Source: Roseomonas acroporae | GTDB taxonomy: Bacteria; Pseudomonadota; Alphaproteobacteria; Acetobacterales; Acetobacteraceae | Assembly: GCF_023223525.1 (NCBI RefSeq) | Contig: NZ_JALPRX010000029.1 | Coordinates: forward strand, 62,001-126,000 | Direction of reading: 5' to 3' | DNA: 64,000 bases | Shown here: positions 42,304 to 50,809 of the stretch, piece after piece | Layout: the number at the start of each line of letters is the position of its first letter | How positions within the stretch are numbered: position 1 is the first letter of the stretch | The notes under the pieces: model-generated | What the model was told of the DNA's origin: nothing | The model's database searches: none | What the model saw: the letters and a program-made list of their open reading frames with translations, nothing else | Translations under genes and position numbers: made by a program

Positions 42304-44187
42304 ATGGCCGCGATCCGCTCGGTCCAGACCAATTTCACCGCCGGCGAGGTCTCGCCGGCGCTGCTCGGGCGCGTCGACCTGCGCGCCTACGCCAACGGCG
42401 CCGCGACGCTGCGCAACGTGTTCATCCAGCCGACGGGTGGCGTGACGCGCCGGCCCGGGCTGCGGCACGTCGCGACGCTGCCGGGTGCGGCGCGGCTGAT
42501 CGCCTTCGAGTTCAACACCGAGCAGACCTACCTGCTGGTGCTGACGGACGGCCTGCTCTCGGTCTATCGCGACGACGCGCTGCTGGCCGCCGTGGCCGGG
42601 CCGTGGACGGCGGCGATGCTGCCGCAGCTCGCCTGGACGCAGAGCGCCGACACGCTGCTGCTCTGCCATCCGGCGATGCAGACGCAGCGCATCACCCGCA
42701 CCGCGGATGCGAGCTGGACGGTGCAGGGCCTGGTCTTCACCCGCCAGCCCTTCCACCGCTTCGTCGATCCCGCCGTGACGCTGACCGCCTCGGCGGCGAG
42801 CGGCAGCGTGACGCTGACGGCCTCGGGCGCAGCGTTCGCGGCGGCGCATGTCGGCACGCAGTTCCGGATCGGCGGCAAGCGCGTGCTGGTCACGGCGGTG
42901 GCCTCCGCGACCCAGGCCACGGCGAACGTGGAGGAGACGCCGGTGCCCACCGCCGCGACGCGGGACTGGGACGAGGCCGCCTTCTCCGCCGTGCATGGCT
43001 GGCCGGTGACGATGGGCTTCCACCAGGGGCGCCTCGTGATCGGTGGCTCGCGCGACCTGCCGAACCGGCTGTGGCTGTCGCGCTCGGGCGACCTGTTCGA
43101 CTTCGACCTCGGCACCGGGCTCGACGACGAGGCGATCGAGTTCGGCATCGTCTCCGACCAGGTGAACGCGGTGCGCGGCCTGTTCTCGGGCCGCGCGCTG
43201 CAGGTCTTCACCTCGGGCAGCGAGTGGACGGTGAGCGGCGAGCCGCTGACGCCCGCCTCGATCCAGCTCAACCGGCAGACCCGGATCGGCTCGCCGGTCG
43301 CGCGGATGGTGCCGCCGGTGGAGGTGGACGGCTCCACCCTGTTCGTCGCCCGCAACGGGCGCGCGGTGCAGGAGCTGGCCTACGCGACCACCACGATCGG
43401 CGCCTGGCAGGTCAACGACCTGACGCTGCTGGTCAAGCACCTGATCGAGACGCCGGTGGCGCTCTGCTACGACCAGGTCGGGCGGCTGCTGCACGCGGCG
43501 ATGGCGGACGGCACGCTGGCGACGCTGACGCTCTACCGCACCGAGGAGGTGACGGCCTGGACCGCGCAGCAGACGGACGGTGCCTTCCGCGACCTCGCCG
43601 AGATCGAGGGCACGGTCTGGGCCGTGGTGGAGCGCGCCGGCGGCTTCCGGCTGGAGCGGTTCGACGCGGCGCTCTCCCTCGACGCGGCGCTCTCCGGCAC
43701 GGCGAGCCCGGCGAAGGTGAGGTGGACCGGGCTCGACCATCTCGAAGGGCGCACCGTCGGCGTGCTGGCCGACGGCGCGCCGCGCGACGACGAGACGGTG
43801 GCGGGCGGCGCGATCACGCTCGACGAGGAGGCCGGCACGGTGCAGGCCGGGCTGCCCTTCAGCCACGTGATCGAGCCGCTGCCGCCCGCGCTCACCCTCG
43901 GCGCGGGCGTCAGCGCGGCGCCGCTGCGGCTGGTCTCCGTGACCTTCCGCCTGCTGGAGACGGCGGCGCTCGCGGTCGATCTCGGCCAGGGCGCGCAGCC
44001 CGTGCCGTTCCGCCGGCTCGACACGGCGCTGCTCGACGCGGCGCCGCCCGCCTACAGCGGCGACGTGATGCTGCGCGGCCTCGGCTGGCGGCGCGACGCC
44101 ATGAGGCCGCTCTGGCGCATCGAGGACGACGCGCCGCTGCCGCTGACCCTGCTCTCCGTCACGACGGATGCGAGGATGAACGACTGA
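42304..44187 (+). CDS. Tail tubular protein B (nozzle), T7 gp12-like
   Basis: A 627-residue tail nozzle protein, shorter than T7 gp12 (794). The N-terminal signature is QTNFTAGEVSPALLGRVDLRAYANGAATLRNVFIQPTGGVTRRPG, with GLRHVATL next. Repeated beta-propeller-like segments follow (for instance LVIGGSRDLPNRLWLSRSGD and LFSGRALQVFTSGSEWTVSG). Its stop overlaps the next gene's ATG by one base (TGATG). The frame is intact. Confidence 0.92.
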   Translation: MAAIRSVQTNFTAGEVSPALLGRVDLRAYANGAATLRNVFIQPTGGVTRRPGLRHVATLPGAARLIAFEFNTEQTYLLVLTDGLLSVYRDDALLAAVAGPWTAAMLPQLAWTQSADTLLLCHPAMQTQRITRTADASWTVQGLVFTRQPFHRFVDPAVTLTASAASGSVTLTASGAAFAAAHVGTQFRIGGKRVLVTAVASATQATANVEETPVPTAATRDWDEAAFSAVHGWPVTMGFHQGRLVIGGSRDLPNRLWLSRSGDLFDFDLGTGLDDEAIEFGIVSDQVNAVRGLFSGRALQVFTSGSEWTVSGEPLTPASIQLNRQTRIGSPVARMVPPVEVDGSTLFVARNGRAVQELAYATTTIGAWQVNDLTLLVKHLIETPVALCYDQVGRLLHAAMADGTLATLTLYRTEEVTAWTAQQTDGAFRDLAEIEGTVWAVVERAGGFRLERFDAALSLDAALSGTASPAKVRWTGLDHLEGRTVGVLADGAPRDDETVAGGAITLDEEAGTVQAGLPFSHVIEPLPPALTLGAGVSAAPLRLVSVTFRLLETAALAVDLGQGAQPVPFRRLDTALLDAAPPAYSGDVMLRGLGWRRDAMRPLWRIEDDAPLPLTLLSVTTDARMND

Positions 44188-44627
44188 TGTCCCAGCTCTC
44201 CTCCTATGCCTCGCTCGCCAATGCGGGCGCGCAGATCTACGGCCAGGTCCGCCAGGGCCTGGAGGAGCGCGAGATGGCGCAGGCGCAGCGCGGGCTGGCG
44301 CAGACGCAGAACCTCGCGCGCACCCAGGCGCTGGCCGCGGACTACGACACCGGGCGGCAGGCGCGCGCGACGCAGCTCGCGCAGAACCTCGCCGGCGCCG
44401 CGGCCGAGGCCGGCGGCGCCGGGTTGCAGCCGGGCGACGGCTCGGCCGGCGCGGTGGCGTCCGGCATCCGCCAGCGCGCCGCGGCGACGCAGGATGCCGC
44501 GGACCAGGAGTTCAACACGCAGCTCGCGGCGCAGCCGCGCTCGCTGCTCGCCCCGGACAGCTCCTTCGGCGACTTCCTCAATGCCGGCCGCTCCTTCGGC
44601 TCGGTCTTGCAGTCGCTGATCGGCTGA
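44187..44627 (+). CDS. Small internal virion-like protein
   Basis: A 146-residue, Ala/Gln-rich helical protein (YASLANAGAQIYGQVRQGLE, REMAQAQRGLAQTQNLARTQALA). It sits where T7 has the internal virion genes 13 to 16 and resembles gp14 in size and composition, gp14 being the internal protein that lines the outer-membrane pore. Genes equivalent to the much larger gp15 and gp16 (ejection tube and transglycosylase) are absent. The assignment is by position and general character. Confidence 0.6.
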   Translation: MSQLSSYASLANAGAQIYGQVRQGLEEREMAQAQRGLAQTQNLARTQALAADYDTGRQARATQLAQNLAGAAAEAGGAGLQPGDGSAGAVASGIRQRAAATQDAADQEFNTQLAAQPRSLLAPDSSFGDFLNAGRSFGSVLQSLIG

Positions 44628-44667
44628 GCCGCCGCGCCGTCCCCGCCCCCGAATCCGAGAGACCCGC

Positions 44668-46944
44668 ATGGCCGAGCACATCCGGATCGGCGACGTCGCG
44701 CCGCGCGTCCAGTACGCGGCAGACGGCGTCCAGACCGCCTTCACCTATCCCTTCCCGATCTTCGAGGCGGGGGACATCGAGCTGCGCCTGGACGGCGTGC
44801 CGAACGGAAATTTCACCGTGCTCGGCGCCGGCCAGTCCGAGGGCGGCAGCATCGTGCTCGGCAGCGCGCCCGCCGCCGGCACGCTGGTGACGCTGCGCCG
44901 CCGGCTGACCGTCGAGCGGATCACCGACTTCCAGAGCAACGGCGTGCTGCGCGCGAGGACGCTGAACGACGAGCTGGACTTCCAGACCGCCGCGCTCCAG
45001 GAGGTGCAGGACGACATCGGGAATGCGCTGCGGCTCGACCCCGCCGAGGTCGGCGGCCGGGTCACGCTGCCGCTGCGCGCGGCGCGCGCCAACCGTCTGC
45101 TCGGCTTCGACGGCAGCGGCGACGTCGCGGTGTTCGACCGCGGCGACGGGCTGCTCGGCGTGGCGTATCCGGGCGGCGTGCCGCGCACCGTCGAGGACAA
45201 GATGGCCGAGCGGCTGACCGCGCGCGACTTCGGCGCGGTGGGCGACGGCGCCACCGACGACTGGCCGGCGCTGCAGGCGGCGATGAACGCCGCCGGCGCC
45301 TCGGGCAAGCTGCTGGAGATCGGCGAGGGGACGTTCCGCGTCACCCAGCCGCTCGGCCTGCCCACGGCGGCGGCCGGCCTGGTGATGCTCGGCAGCATCC
45401 TCTACGCCGGGCCGGACGGCCGGGCGGCGCTGATCATCGGCGACGGCGGCACGTCGCGCGGCCGGCAGAAGGTCTACATGGGGCTGCGCGTCCTGCGCAA
45501 CGCGCAGGCCGACTGGAGCAGCGAGGCCGACATCGGCATCCTGCTGCGCAACCTCGACGGCTGCCGGATCGAGATCCTGCAGGTCGAGAAGTTCACCATC
45601 GGCGCGCGCACGCTGGGCGACGCCACCGGCATGCAGGAATGCACCTTCTTCCTCGGCCGCTTCGTGGACAACCGGATCGGGCTCGACATCCACACCGGCA
45701 CGGCGAGCGGCTGGAACAACTCGCACCGCTACTACGGCGGCCAGTTCGCCGTCACCAGCACCACGCGGGACTGGGTGATCGACCGCTTCGGCGTTCGCCT
45801 CTCGGCGGAAGCCGGGGCCTACGTGGCGCACAACCGGCACATCTTCGACGGGCCGTCCTTCTCGCTCCAGGCGCGCGACAAGCCCTTCGCCGGCATCCCG
45901 TTCCTGAGCGACGTGACCAGCCGCGGCCTGATCGCGCGCGACATCCGCATGGAGGCGTGCTCGGCCTATGTCGCGCGCCACACCGGCGGCGCGCAGGATC
46001 ACCTGTACGAGATCGCCTGGGCCAGCCAGGGCTACCTGCTCGACATCGACTACACCGCCACCGCGACGCGCGTCGGCTCCGTGGTGCGCAGCCTGCACCA
46101 GGCAGGGGGGCACCGCGAGGCGGTGCGCGAGCTGGCCTCCGTGCCCAGCCTGCGCGCGGCGGCGATCCGCTGGAGCGCCACCGAGTACGGCTTCGAGAAG
46201 CTGGCCTGCCTGTCCACCTCGCCCGCCGGCTCGCCGACCACCCTGGCCGGCCTCGCCTATCCGGCGCTCGACGCCTACGGGCTGAGCGACCGCGGCGTGG
46301 TGCTGACCGGCGGGCGCGGCCTCGGCTTCGTCGTCGATGCGCGCAACTGCCGCGAATTCGCGCTCGCCGTCGATGCCGACAGCCCGCGCCTCGTGGTGCA
46401 GTGCTTCGATGCCGGCATGAACCTGCTGACCAGCGGCAACCTCGTGCGCCTCTCGGGCCAGTCGGTCGCCTACGCCGCCGGTCCGCGCTGGTGGCAGGCC
46501 TCGGCCGACATGACGGATGCCGGCCTGACCCGCCTCCAGACCGTCCGCCTCGATGCCGGCGTGGCCTACGCCATCATCGGTCTCGCCCGCATCGACACGG
46601 ATTACGAGGTGCGGGCGATGCGCCTCGCCTGCGACCCGGCCTTCTCGCCCGCCGTGCTGTACGGGCTGCCGGGCCTGCCGCTCGGCCGGCGCGAGATCGT
46701 CGTGGAATCCGCCTACACCCCGCCCGCCATCGCCGGCGGCGCCAACGTGCAGACGGAGATCGCCGTCACCGGTGCCCGCGTCGGCGACTTCGTGCAGGTG
46801 GGCTACAGCCAGAACAACTCGGCGATCGTGCTGCTCGGCCAGGTCAGCCGCAACAACTACGTCATGGTGACGCTCTGGAACCGCGCCGGGGGCAGCATCA
46901 CGCTCGACGCCGGCACGCTGCGCCTGCGGGTGCAGAAGGCATGA
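44668..46944 (+). CDS. Tail spike: T7 tail-fibre N-terminal domain fused to a beta-helix (pectate-lyase-like) domain
   Basis: A 758-residue receptor-binding protein. The first 130 residues form the T7 gp17-type anchor (QYAADGVQTAFTYPFPIFEAGDIELRLDG, ITDFQSNGVLRARTLNDELDFQTAALQEV) that attaches to the tail. Then TARDFGAVGDGATDDWPALQAAMNAA marks a pectate-lyase-type parallel beta-helix, the fold of spikes that depolymerise surface polysaccharide. The C-terminal 150 residues are beta-rich with a repeated VQTEIAVTGARVGDFVQVGY pattern. GAGAG lies 8 nt upstream of the ATG. The frame is intact, so the particle could recognise an envelope glycan, identity unknown. Confidence 0.9.
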   Translation: MAEHIRIGDVAPRVQYAADGVQTAFTYPFPIFEAGDIELRLDGVPNGNFTVLGAGQSEGGSIVLGSAPAAGTLVTLRRRLTVERITDFQSNGVLRARTLNDELDFQTAALQEVQDDIGNALRLDPAEVGGRVTLPLRAARANRLLGFDGSGDVAVFDRGDGLLGVAYPGGVPRTVEDKMAERLTARDFGAVGDGATDDWPALQAAMNAAGASGKLLEIGEGTFRVTQPLGLPTAAAGLVMLGSILYAGPDGRAALIIGDGGTSRGRQKVYMGLRVLRNAQADWSSEADIGILLRNLDGCRIEILQVEKFTIGARTLGDATGMQECTFFLGRFVDNRIGLDIHTGTASGWNNSHRYYGGQFAVTSTTRDWVIDRFGVRLSAEAGAYVAHNRHIFDGPSFSLQARDKPFAGIPFLSDVTSRGLIARDIRMEACSAYVARHTGGAQDHLYEIAWASQGYLLDIDYTATATRVGSVVRSLHQAGGHREAVRELASVPSLRAAAIRWSATEYGFEKLACLSTSPAGSPTTLAGLAYPALDAYGLSDRGVVLTGGRGLGFVVDARNCREFALAVDADSPRLVVQCFDAGMNLLTSGNLVRLSGQSVAYAAGPRWWQASADMTDAGLTRLQTVRLDAGVAYAIIGLARIDTDYEVRAMRLACDPAFSPAVLYGLPGLPLGRREIVVESAYTPPAIAGGANVQTEIAVTGARVGDFVQVGYSQNNSAIVLLGQVSRNNYVMVTLWNRAGGSITLDAGTLRLRVQKA

Positions 46945-47249
46945 GCCGGCGCGGCAAGGCCCCGCTGCTGCCGGATACCGGGCCGGCGATCCGGCGCGTC
47001 TATCGGGACTACGAGCGCTTCATCGAGGAGGCACCCGCCAGCGGCGGCGATGCCAAGCTGTTCGCCGCGCACCATGCCGCCTGCCGCGCGGCGCTCGCGC
47101 ATGTCGAGCACCTCATCAAGCTCGGGCGGACCGATGGCGGCGAGGCGGCGGCGCCGGCCGCCGCGCTGCTCGACGACCTGCGCCGCCGCATGGCGGCGGA
47201 GGATGACGGCAACGCCGAAGGGGAGATGGATGACGACGGCGCCGGCTGA
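46941..47249 (+). CDS. Small terminase subunit-like protein
   Basis: A 102-residue helical protein overlapping the spike stop (ATGA) and overlapping the start of the large terminase by 20 bp. Segments IRRVYRDYERFIEEA and HAACRAALAHVEHLIKLGRTD are predicted helices, with an acidic tail. In T7 the small terminase (gene 18, 89 residues) occupies the same slot just before the large subunit. The assignment is positional. Confidence 0.6.
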   Translation: MSRRGKAPLLPDTGPAIRRVYRDYERFIEEAPASGGDAKLFAAHHAACRAALAHVEHLIKLGRTDGGEAAAPAAALLDDLRRRMAAEDDGNAEGEMDDDGAG

Positions 47250-48663
47250 CTTCGTCGAGTTCCTCTGGCTCTGGAACAACGCCCAGGGGCAGGTGACGCC
47301 GCCGCTGCACCGGCGCATCGCCCGCTGGCTGCAGGATGCCCGCTCGGCCGGCCATCGGCGCCTGCTGCTCCAGGCCTTCCGCGGCTGCGGCAAGTCCACG
47401 CTGGTCGGGCTGTACTGCGCCTGGCTGCTGGCGCTCAGGCCGGAGACGCGCATCCTGGTGCTGGCGGCCGACCTGCCGCTCGCCACCAAGATGGTGGCGA
47501 CGGTGCGCCGGATCATCGAGCGCCACCTGCTCTGCCGCCACCTGCTGCCCGACGCGCCGGAGGCCTGGGCCTCGGACCGCTTCACCGTGGCGCGGGAGGG
47601 CGCGCTGCGCGATCCCTCCATGCTGGCGCAGGGCATCGGCGGCAACATCACCGGCACGCGCGCCGAGGTGATCGTCTGCGACGATGTCGAGGTGCCCGGC
47701 AATTGCGACACGCCGGGCAAGCGCGCCGAGCTGCGCGAGCGGCTGACCGAGACGGAGTTCGTGCTCGTGCCCGACGGCACCATCCTCTATGTCGGCACGC
47801 CGCACACGGCGGAGAGCCTGTACCTGCATCCTGACCGGGGTGAGGCGTATCTCGCCGGCTATCGCCGCCTCACCGTGCCGCTGCTCGACACGGCCGGCCG
47901 CAGCGCCTGGCCGGAGCGCTTTCCCTGCGCCACCGTCGCCGCGCTGCGCGACCGCGTCGGGCCGCTGCACTTCCGCCGGCAGATGCTGCTGGAGGCGGTG
48001 GCGTCGGAGGCGGCGCGGCTCGATCCGGCCGCCCTGGTCCGCTACGACGCCGAGCCCGAGTACCGCGAGGCGAACGGGCAGGGGCTGCTGACCCTGCTCG
48101 GCCGCCGGCTGCTGGCGGGCGGCGGCTTCTGGGACCCGGCCTACGGGCGTCCGGAGGGCGGTGACGCCTCGGTGCTCGCCGTGGTGTTCAACGACGGCGA
48201 GGGCAACCACCACCTGCACCGTCTGCTCTACCTGACGCACGACCCCGACGCGCCCGACGACGCCGCGACGCAGCAGTGCCGCGCCGTGGCGCGCCTGGCG
48301 CGCGAGCTGCGCCTGCCCGTGGTGCGCGTCGAGACCAACGGTCTCGGCCGCTTCCTGCCCGGGCTGCTGAAGCGCGAGATGGCGCTGGCCGGCGCCGCCT
48401 GCGCCGTGCTGGAGCACCACAGCCACCGCAACAAGGCCGAGCGCATCCTGGCGGCGCTCGATCCCGCCCTCGCGGCGCGCCGGCTGCATGCGCATGAAAG
48501 CGTGTTCCGCACGCCCTTCCCGCGCGAGATGGCGGAATGGCACCCGAAGGCGACGAGCGTGCGGGACGACGCGCTGGACGCGGTGGCGGGGTGCCTGCTG
48601 GCGGAGCCGGTGCGGCTGCCGCGCGTGGCGCCGGCGGTGCGGGGGCCGGGGTGGCGGGGCTAG
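47230..48663 (+). CDS. Terminase large subunit (DNA packaging ATPase-nuclease)
   Basis: A 477-residue packaging motor. Walker A QAFRGCGKSTLVG lies near residue 55, Walker B VIVCDDVE follows, and ILYVGTPHTAESLY carries the coupling motif. The C-terminal RNase H-like nuclease has GFWDPAYGRPEGGDASV with the metal-binding Asp, and DDALDAVAG near the C-terminus with the last acidic residues. T7 gp19-like proteins carry the same set. The ATG at 47230 has GGGGAGA just upstream. ATPase and nuclease residues appear intact, so packaging could work. The specificity (cos, pac or headful) cannot be read. Confidence 0.92.
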   Translation: MTTAPADFVEFLWLWNNAQGQVTPPLHRRIARWLQDARSAGHRRLLLQAFRGCGKSTLVGLYCAWLLALRPETRILVLAADLPLATKMVATVRRIIERHLLCRHLLPDAPEAWASDRFTVAREGALRDPSMLAQGIGGNITGTRAEVIVCDDVEVPGNCDTPGKRAELRERLTETEFVLVPDGTILYVGTPHTAESLYLHPDRGEAYLAGYRRLTVPLLDTAGRSAWPERFPCATVAALRDRVGPLHFRRQMLLEAVASEAARLDPAALVRYDAEPEYREANGQGLLTLLGRRLLAGGGFWDPAYGRPEGGDASVLAVVFNDGEGNHHLHRLLYLTHDPDAPDDAATQQCRAVARLARELRLPVVRVETNGLGRFLPGLLKREMALAGAACAVLEHHSHRNKAERILAALDPALAARRLHAHESVFRTPFPREMAEWHPKATSVRDDALDAVAGCLLAEPVRLPRVAPAVRGPGWRG

Positions 48664-48885
48664 GACCGGGGCTCCGCCCCGGGACCCCGGCGAGGGGCGC
48701 TGCCCCTTCGATCCCCGCCAAGGGGCGAAGCCCCCTTGGATCCCCCATGTCGGAAGAGAGGTCCCGGCGGTCGCAACACCCGGGCCCCGAACGAACAGAG
48801 GTGCAGGAGGGCCTCGCCCTCCTGCCGGATGGGGGCCGGGGAAGGCGGCGCCTTCCCCGAACTTCCCCGCAGCCGAACCGGAACC
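48664..48885. repeat. GC-rich short-loop hairpin array after the terminase gene
   Basis: Five successive palindromes: CCGGGGC-TCC-GCCCCGG, GGGGC-GCT-GCCCC, CAAGGGGCGAAGCCCCCTTG, CAGGAGGGC-CTC-GCCCTCCTG and GGGGAAGGC-GGC-GCCTTCCCC. Arms are 5-9 bp, mostly with 3-nt loops. The style and words match the array at 40287-40640, so the two bracket the capsid-to-terminase block. Confidence 0.75.
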
Positions 48886-48890
48886 CCGGT

Positions 48891-49577
48891 TCAGGCGATC
48901 ATCGGCGGCGGCACCGGGGCGAGGTCGAAGCGCACCTCCTTCACGCCCGGGATGCCTTCCGCCAGCACGCGCAGGCCCCGCTCCACGTCGCGGGAGTCGC
49001 AGAAGCCGTTGAAGGAGACGACGCCGTCCTGCACGCTCGGGAAGATGTAGTAGGCACCGGTCCAGGACTGCCGGCGCATCTCGGCGTTCAGGCGGCGCTC
49101 GATCTCGGCGTCGGTGGAGGTCGTGGCGCCCGGCTCCGGGGCCGAGAGCAGCGCCTTCATCAGGTCGGCGCGCGAGAGGATGCCGACCAGCTTGCCGTCC
49201 CGCACCACGGGCAGGCGGCGGATGCGGTGCTCCTCCAGCAGCTTCGCGGCATGGGCGACGCTGTCCTCCTCGCCGATGGTCATGGGCGAGGCGGACATCA
49301 CGTCGCGCACCGTGCGGCCATGCGCCTGGGCGTAGCTCAGCGCCTGGCTCGGCGCGGAGTCGATCAGCCGGTGCAGCCAGGAGCGCGGCTTCTCCTCGGG
49401 GGCGGCAATCTGGCGCAGCAGGTCGCCCTCGCTGATCACGCCGATCACCGTGCCGTCCGCGTCCACCACCGGCGCGCCGGAGATGCCACGCTCGGCGAAC
49501 AGGCTGGCCACGGCCCGCACCGGGGTTTCCGGGCGCACCGTCAGGGCACCCTTGGTCATGACATCGCGAACCTGCAT
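48891..49577 (-). CDS. CBS-pair and BON domain protein
   Basis: A 228-residue cytoplasmic protein of cellular type. Two CBS domains (about 1-60 and 75-140) carry VRDVMTKGALTVRPETPV, GVISEGDLLR, VRDVMSASPMTIGEEDS and LVGILSRADLMKALL; they usually bind adenosyl nucleotides. A BON domain follows (about 155-228) with VSFNGFCDSRDVERGLRVL and GVKEVRF. Proteins of this type are linked to stress and energy sensing. The start has AGGAGG 8 nt upstream. It sits in the phage-like cluster on the opposite strand, between packaging and lysis genes, and is probably a later insertion or the original host context. Confidence 0.92.
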   Translation of the reverse strand: MQVRDVMTKGALTVRPETPVRAVASLFAERGISGAPVVDADGTVIGVISEGDLLRQIAAPEEKPRSWLHRLIDSAPSQALSYAQAHGRTVRDVMSASPMTIGEEDSVAHAAKLLEEHRIRRLPVVRDGKLVGILSRADLMKALLSAPEPGATTSTDAEIERRLNAEMRRQSWTGAYYIFPSVQDGVVSFNGFCDSRDVERGLRVLAEGIPGVKEVRFDLAPVPPPMIA

Positions 49578-49917
49578 CTCGGCTCCTCCTTTCGTTGCGT
49601 CCACCGACCGTCCGACGGTCGGGGGCCGTGGCATGGGGCACGGCGCGGCCCCGGCGGGCGCCGCGCGGCATCCCGCGGGAAATACCCGGCCTCCACCTGA
49701 CACGGTCAGGTGGAAACCGCTTTAGCGTGCCGGCCGGTCGCCGGAATTGATCCAGGTCTACGGCGACAGGTCTACAGCAAACCTCGGCCCGGCTGGGACT
49801 GCTGTTTGCTGCAGGTCCTTGTTTTCAGGGCGGATTCGCGCCGCCGGCCGTCTGCCCCCCGCGCGGGTGGTCCGCCCGGCCCGCCCGCGCGGGGTGGACC
49901 GGCCACCGCCGCGCGCG
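49578..49917. other. Intergenic region containing a family I repeat
   Basis: About 340 nt. It holds the promoter region of the CBS gene, an AC-rich inverted repeat CCACCTGACACGGTCAGGTGG at 49693-49713, and the family I element at 49772-49850. Confidence 0.5.
49772..49850 (+). repeat. Dispersed palindromic element, family I copy 3
   Basis: It begins with an 11-nt inverted repeat (CTACAGCAAAC at 49772, GTTTGCTGCAG at 49804, one mismatch), then CTTGTTTTCAG and the family core GGGCGGATTCGCGCCGCCGG. The layout is the same as in copy 2 at 22066. Confidence 0.7.
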
Positions 49918-50172
49918 TCAGGCGGCGTTGCCGGCGGGCCGTGCCGCCGGCCGCCCCAGCACCTCGCTGCCGTGCCGGGCCCGTCCGGCCGCGGTGAGTT
50001 CGAAGCGCCCGTCACGGCGGCGGGCGCAGAAGCCCATCGTCTCCAGCCGCTCCAGGCAGGGCCCGTCCTTCAGGTCCGCGGGGCGGCCGCTGGTGCCGGC
50101 GAGGCTCAGCCGATGCAGCGCCGCCCGGCAGCAGGTCTCCAGATAAGGCTGGTCCCACAGCCGCTCGTTCAA
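49918..50172 (-). CDS. Small winged-helix-like protein, function unknown
   Basis: An 84-residue protein starting at TTG, which has GGAGG 7 nt upstream. The pattern CLERLETMGFCARRRDGRFELTAAGRARH resembles the recognition helix and wing of a small winged-helix domain, ending with a basic tail. It lies just upstream of the lysis genes and on the opposite strand, so it may regulate them or be unrelated. I recognise similar proteins only as hypothetical entries from related bacteria. Confidence 0.65.
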   Translation of the reverse strand: MNERLWDQPYLETCCRAALHRLSLAGTSGRPADLKDGPCLERLETMGFCARRRDGRFELTAAGRARHGSEVLGRPAARPAGNAA

Positions 50173-50428
50173 CGCCGGTCCTCCGTCCGTGGCCGGGCTG
50201 GCCCCGCCACGCCGGGACGGTCCCGCCTCGATGCTCGTCGCCGCGACCGGGACGGCCGCATGCCGCCCGGCGCCGATCCGCGCCTGCCCAGGAACCGCAT
50301 CGGCAGGGGGCACGCAAGCCCCCGCCGGCCCTTTCGGTCGCCCATCGCCGCCTTCGTCCCGAACCCCGGGACCGCTTCCGTCGGCCTTCCCCTTTCCCCC
50401 GGCCCCAACCCCCGCAAAGGAGCCCGCG

Positions 50429-50809
50429 ATGCCGGCAGGTCCCATCGACCCGTCCTGGTGGATCACCGTCGTCGAGATCCCGGTCGTGGCGGCGCTGTTC
50501 CGCATGATCCACGGCCTGCGACGCGACCTCGACGGCCGCATCGAGCGCGGCGACCGCCGCGATTCCGATGCCGTCAGCCGCACGCGCGACGATCTGGCCG
50601 AGTTCAAGCACGACGTCGCCCGCACCTACGTGCCGCTGTCGCTGATCCGCGACGTCGATGCCCGCCTGACGCAGCACCTGCTGCGCATCGAGAACAAGCT
50701 GGAGAGGCTCGCCCGGGCCGCCGCCGAGCCGCCCGGACGTCCTCTCCCGCCAACCCCGCCGCACGCCACGGCACCCTCCATCCCGCCCGAGCAGGAACCC
50801 GCCCGATGA
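50429..50809 (+). CDS. Holin/spanin-like membrane protein with coiled coil
   Basis: A 126-residue protein with one hydrophobic helix near the N-terminus (SWWITVVEIPVVAALFRMI) and a long charged coiled-coil region (LRRDLDGRIERGDRRDSDA and DARLTQHLLRIENKLERLAR), ending in a Pro-rich tail. AAAGGAG lies 6 nt before the ATG. Its stop overlaps the endolysin ATG (ATGA). Membrane anchoring plus coupling to an endolysin suggests a lysis role, but no holin family was recognised. Confidence 0.65.
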   Translation: MPAGPIDPSWWITVVEIPVVAALFRMIHGLRRDLDGRIERGDRRDSDAVSRTRDDLAEFKHDVARTYVPLSLIRDVDARLTQHLLRIENKLERLARAAAEPPGRPLPPTPPHATAPSIPPEQEPAR

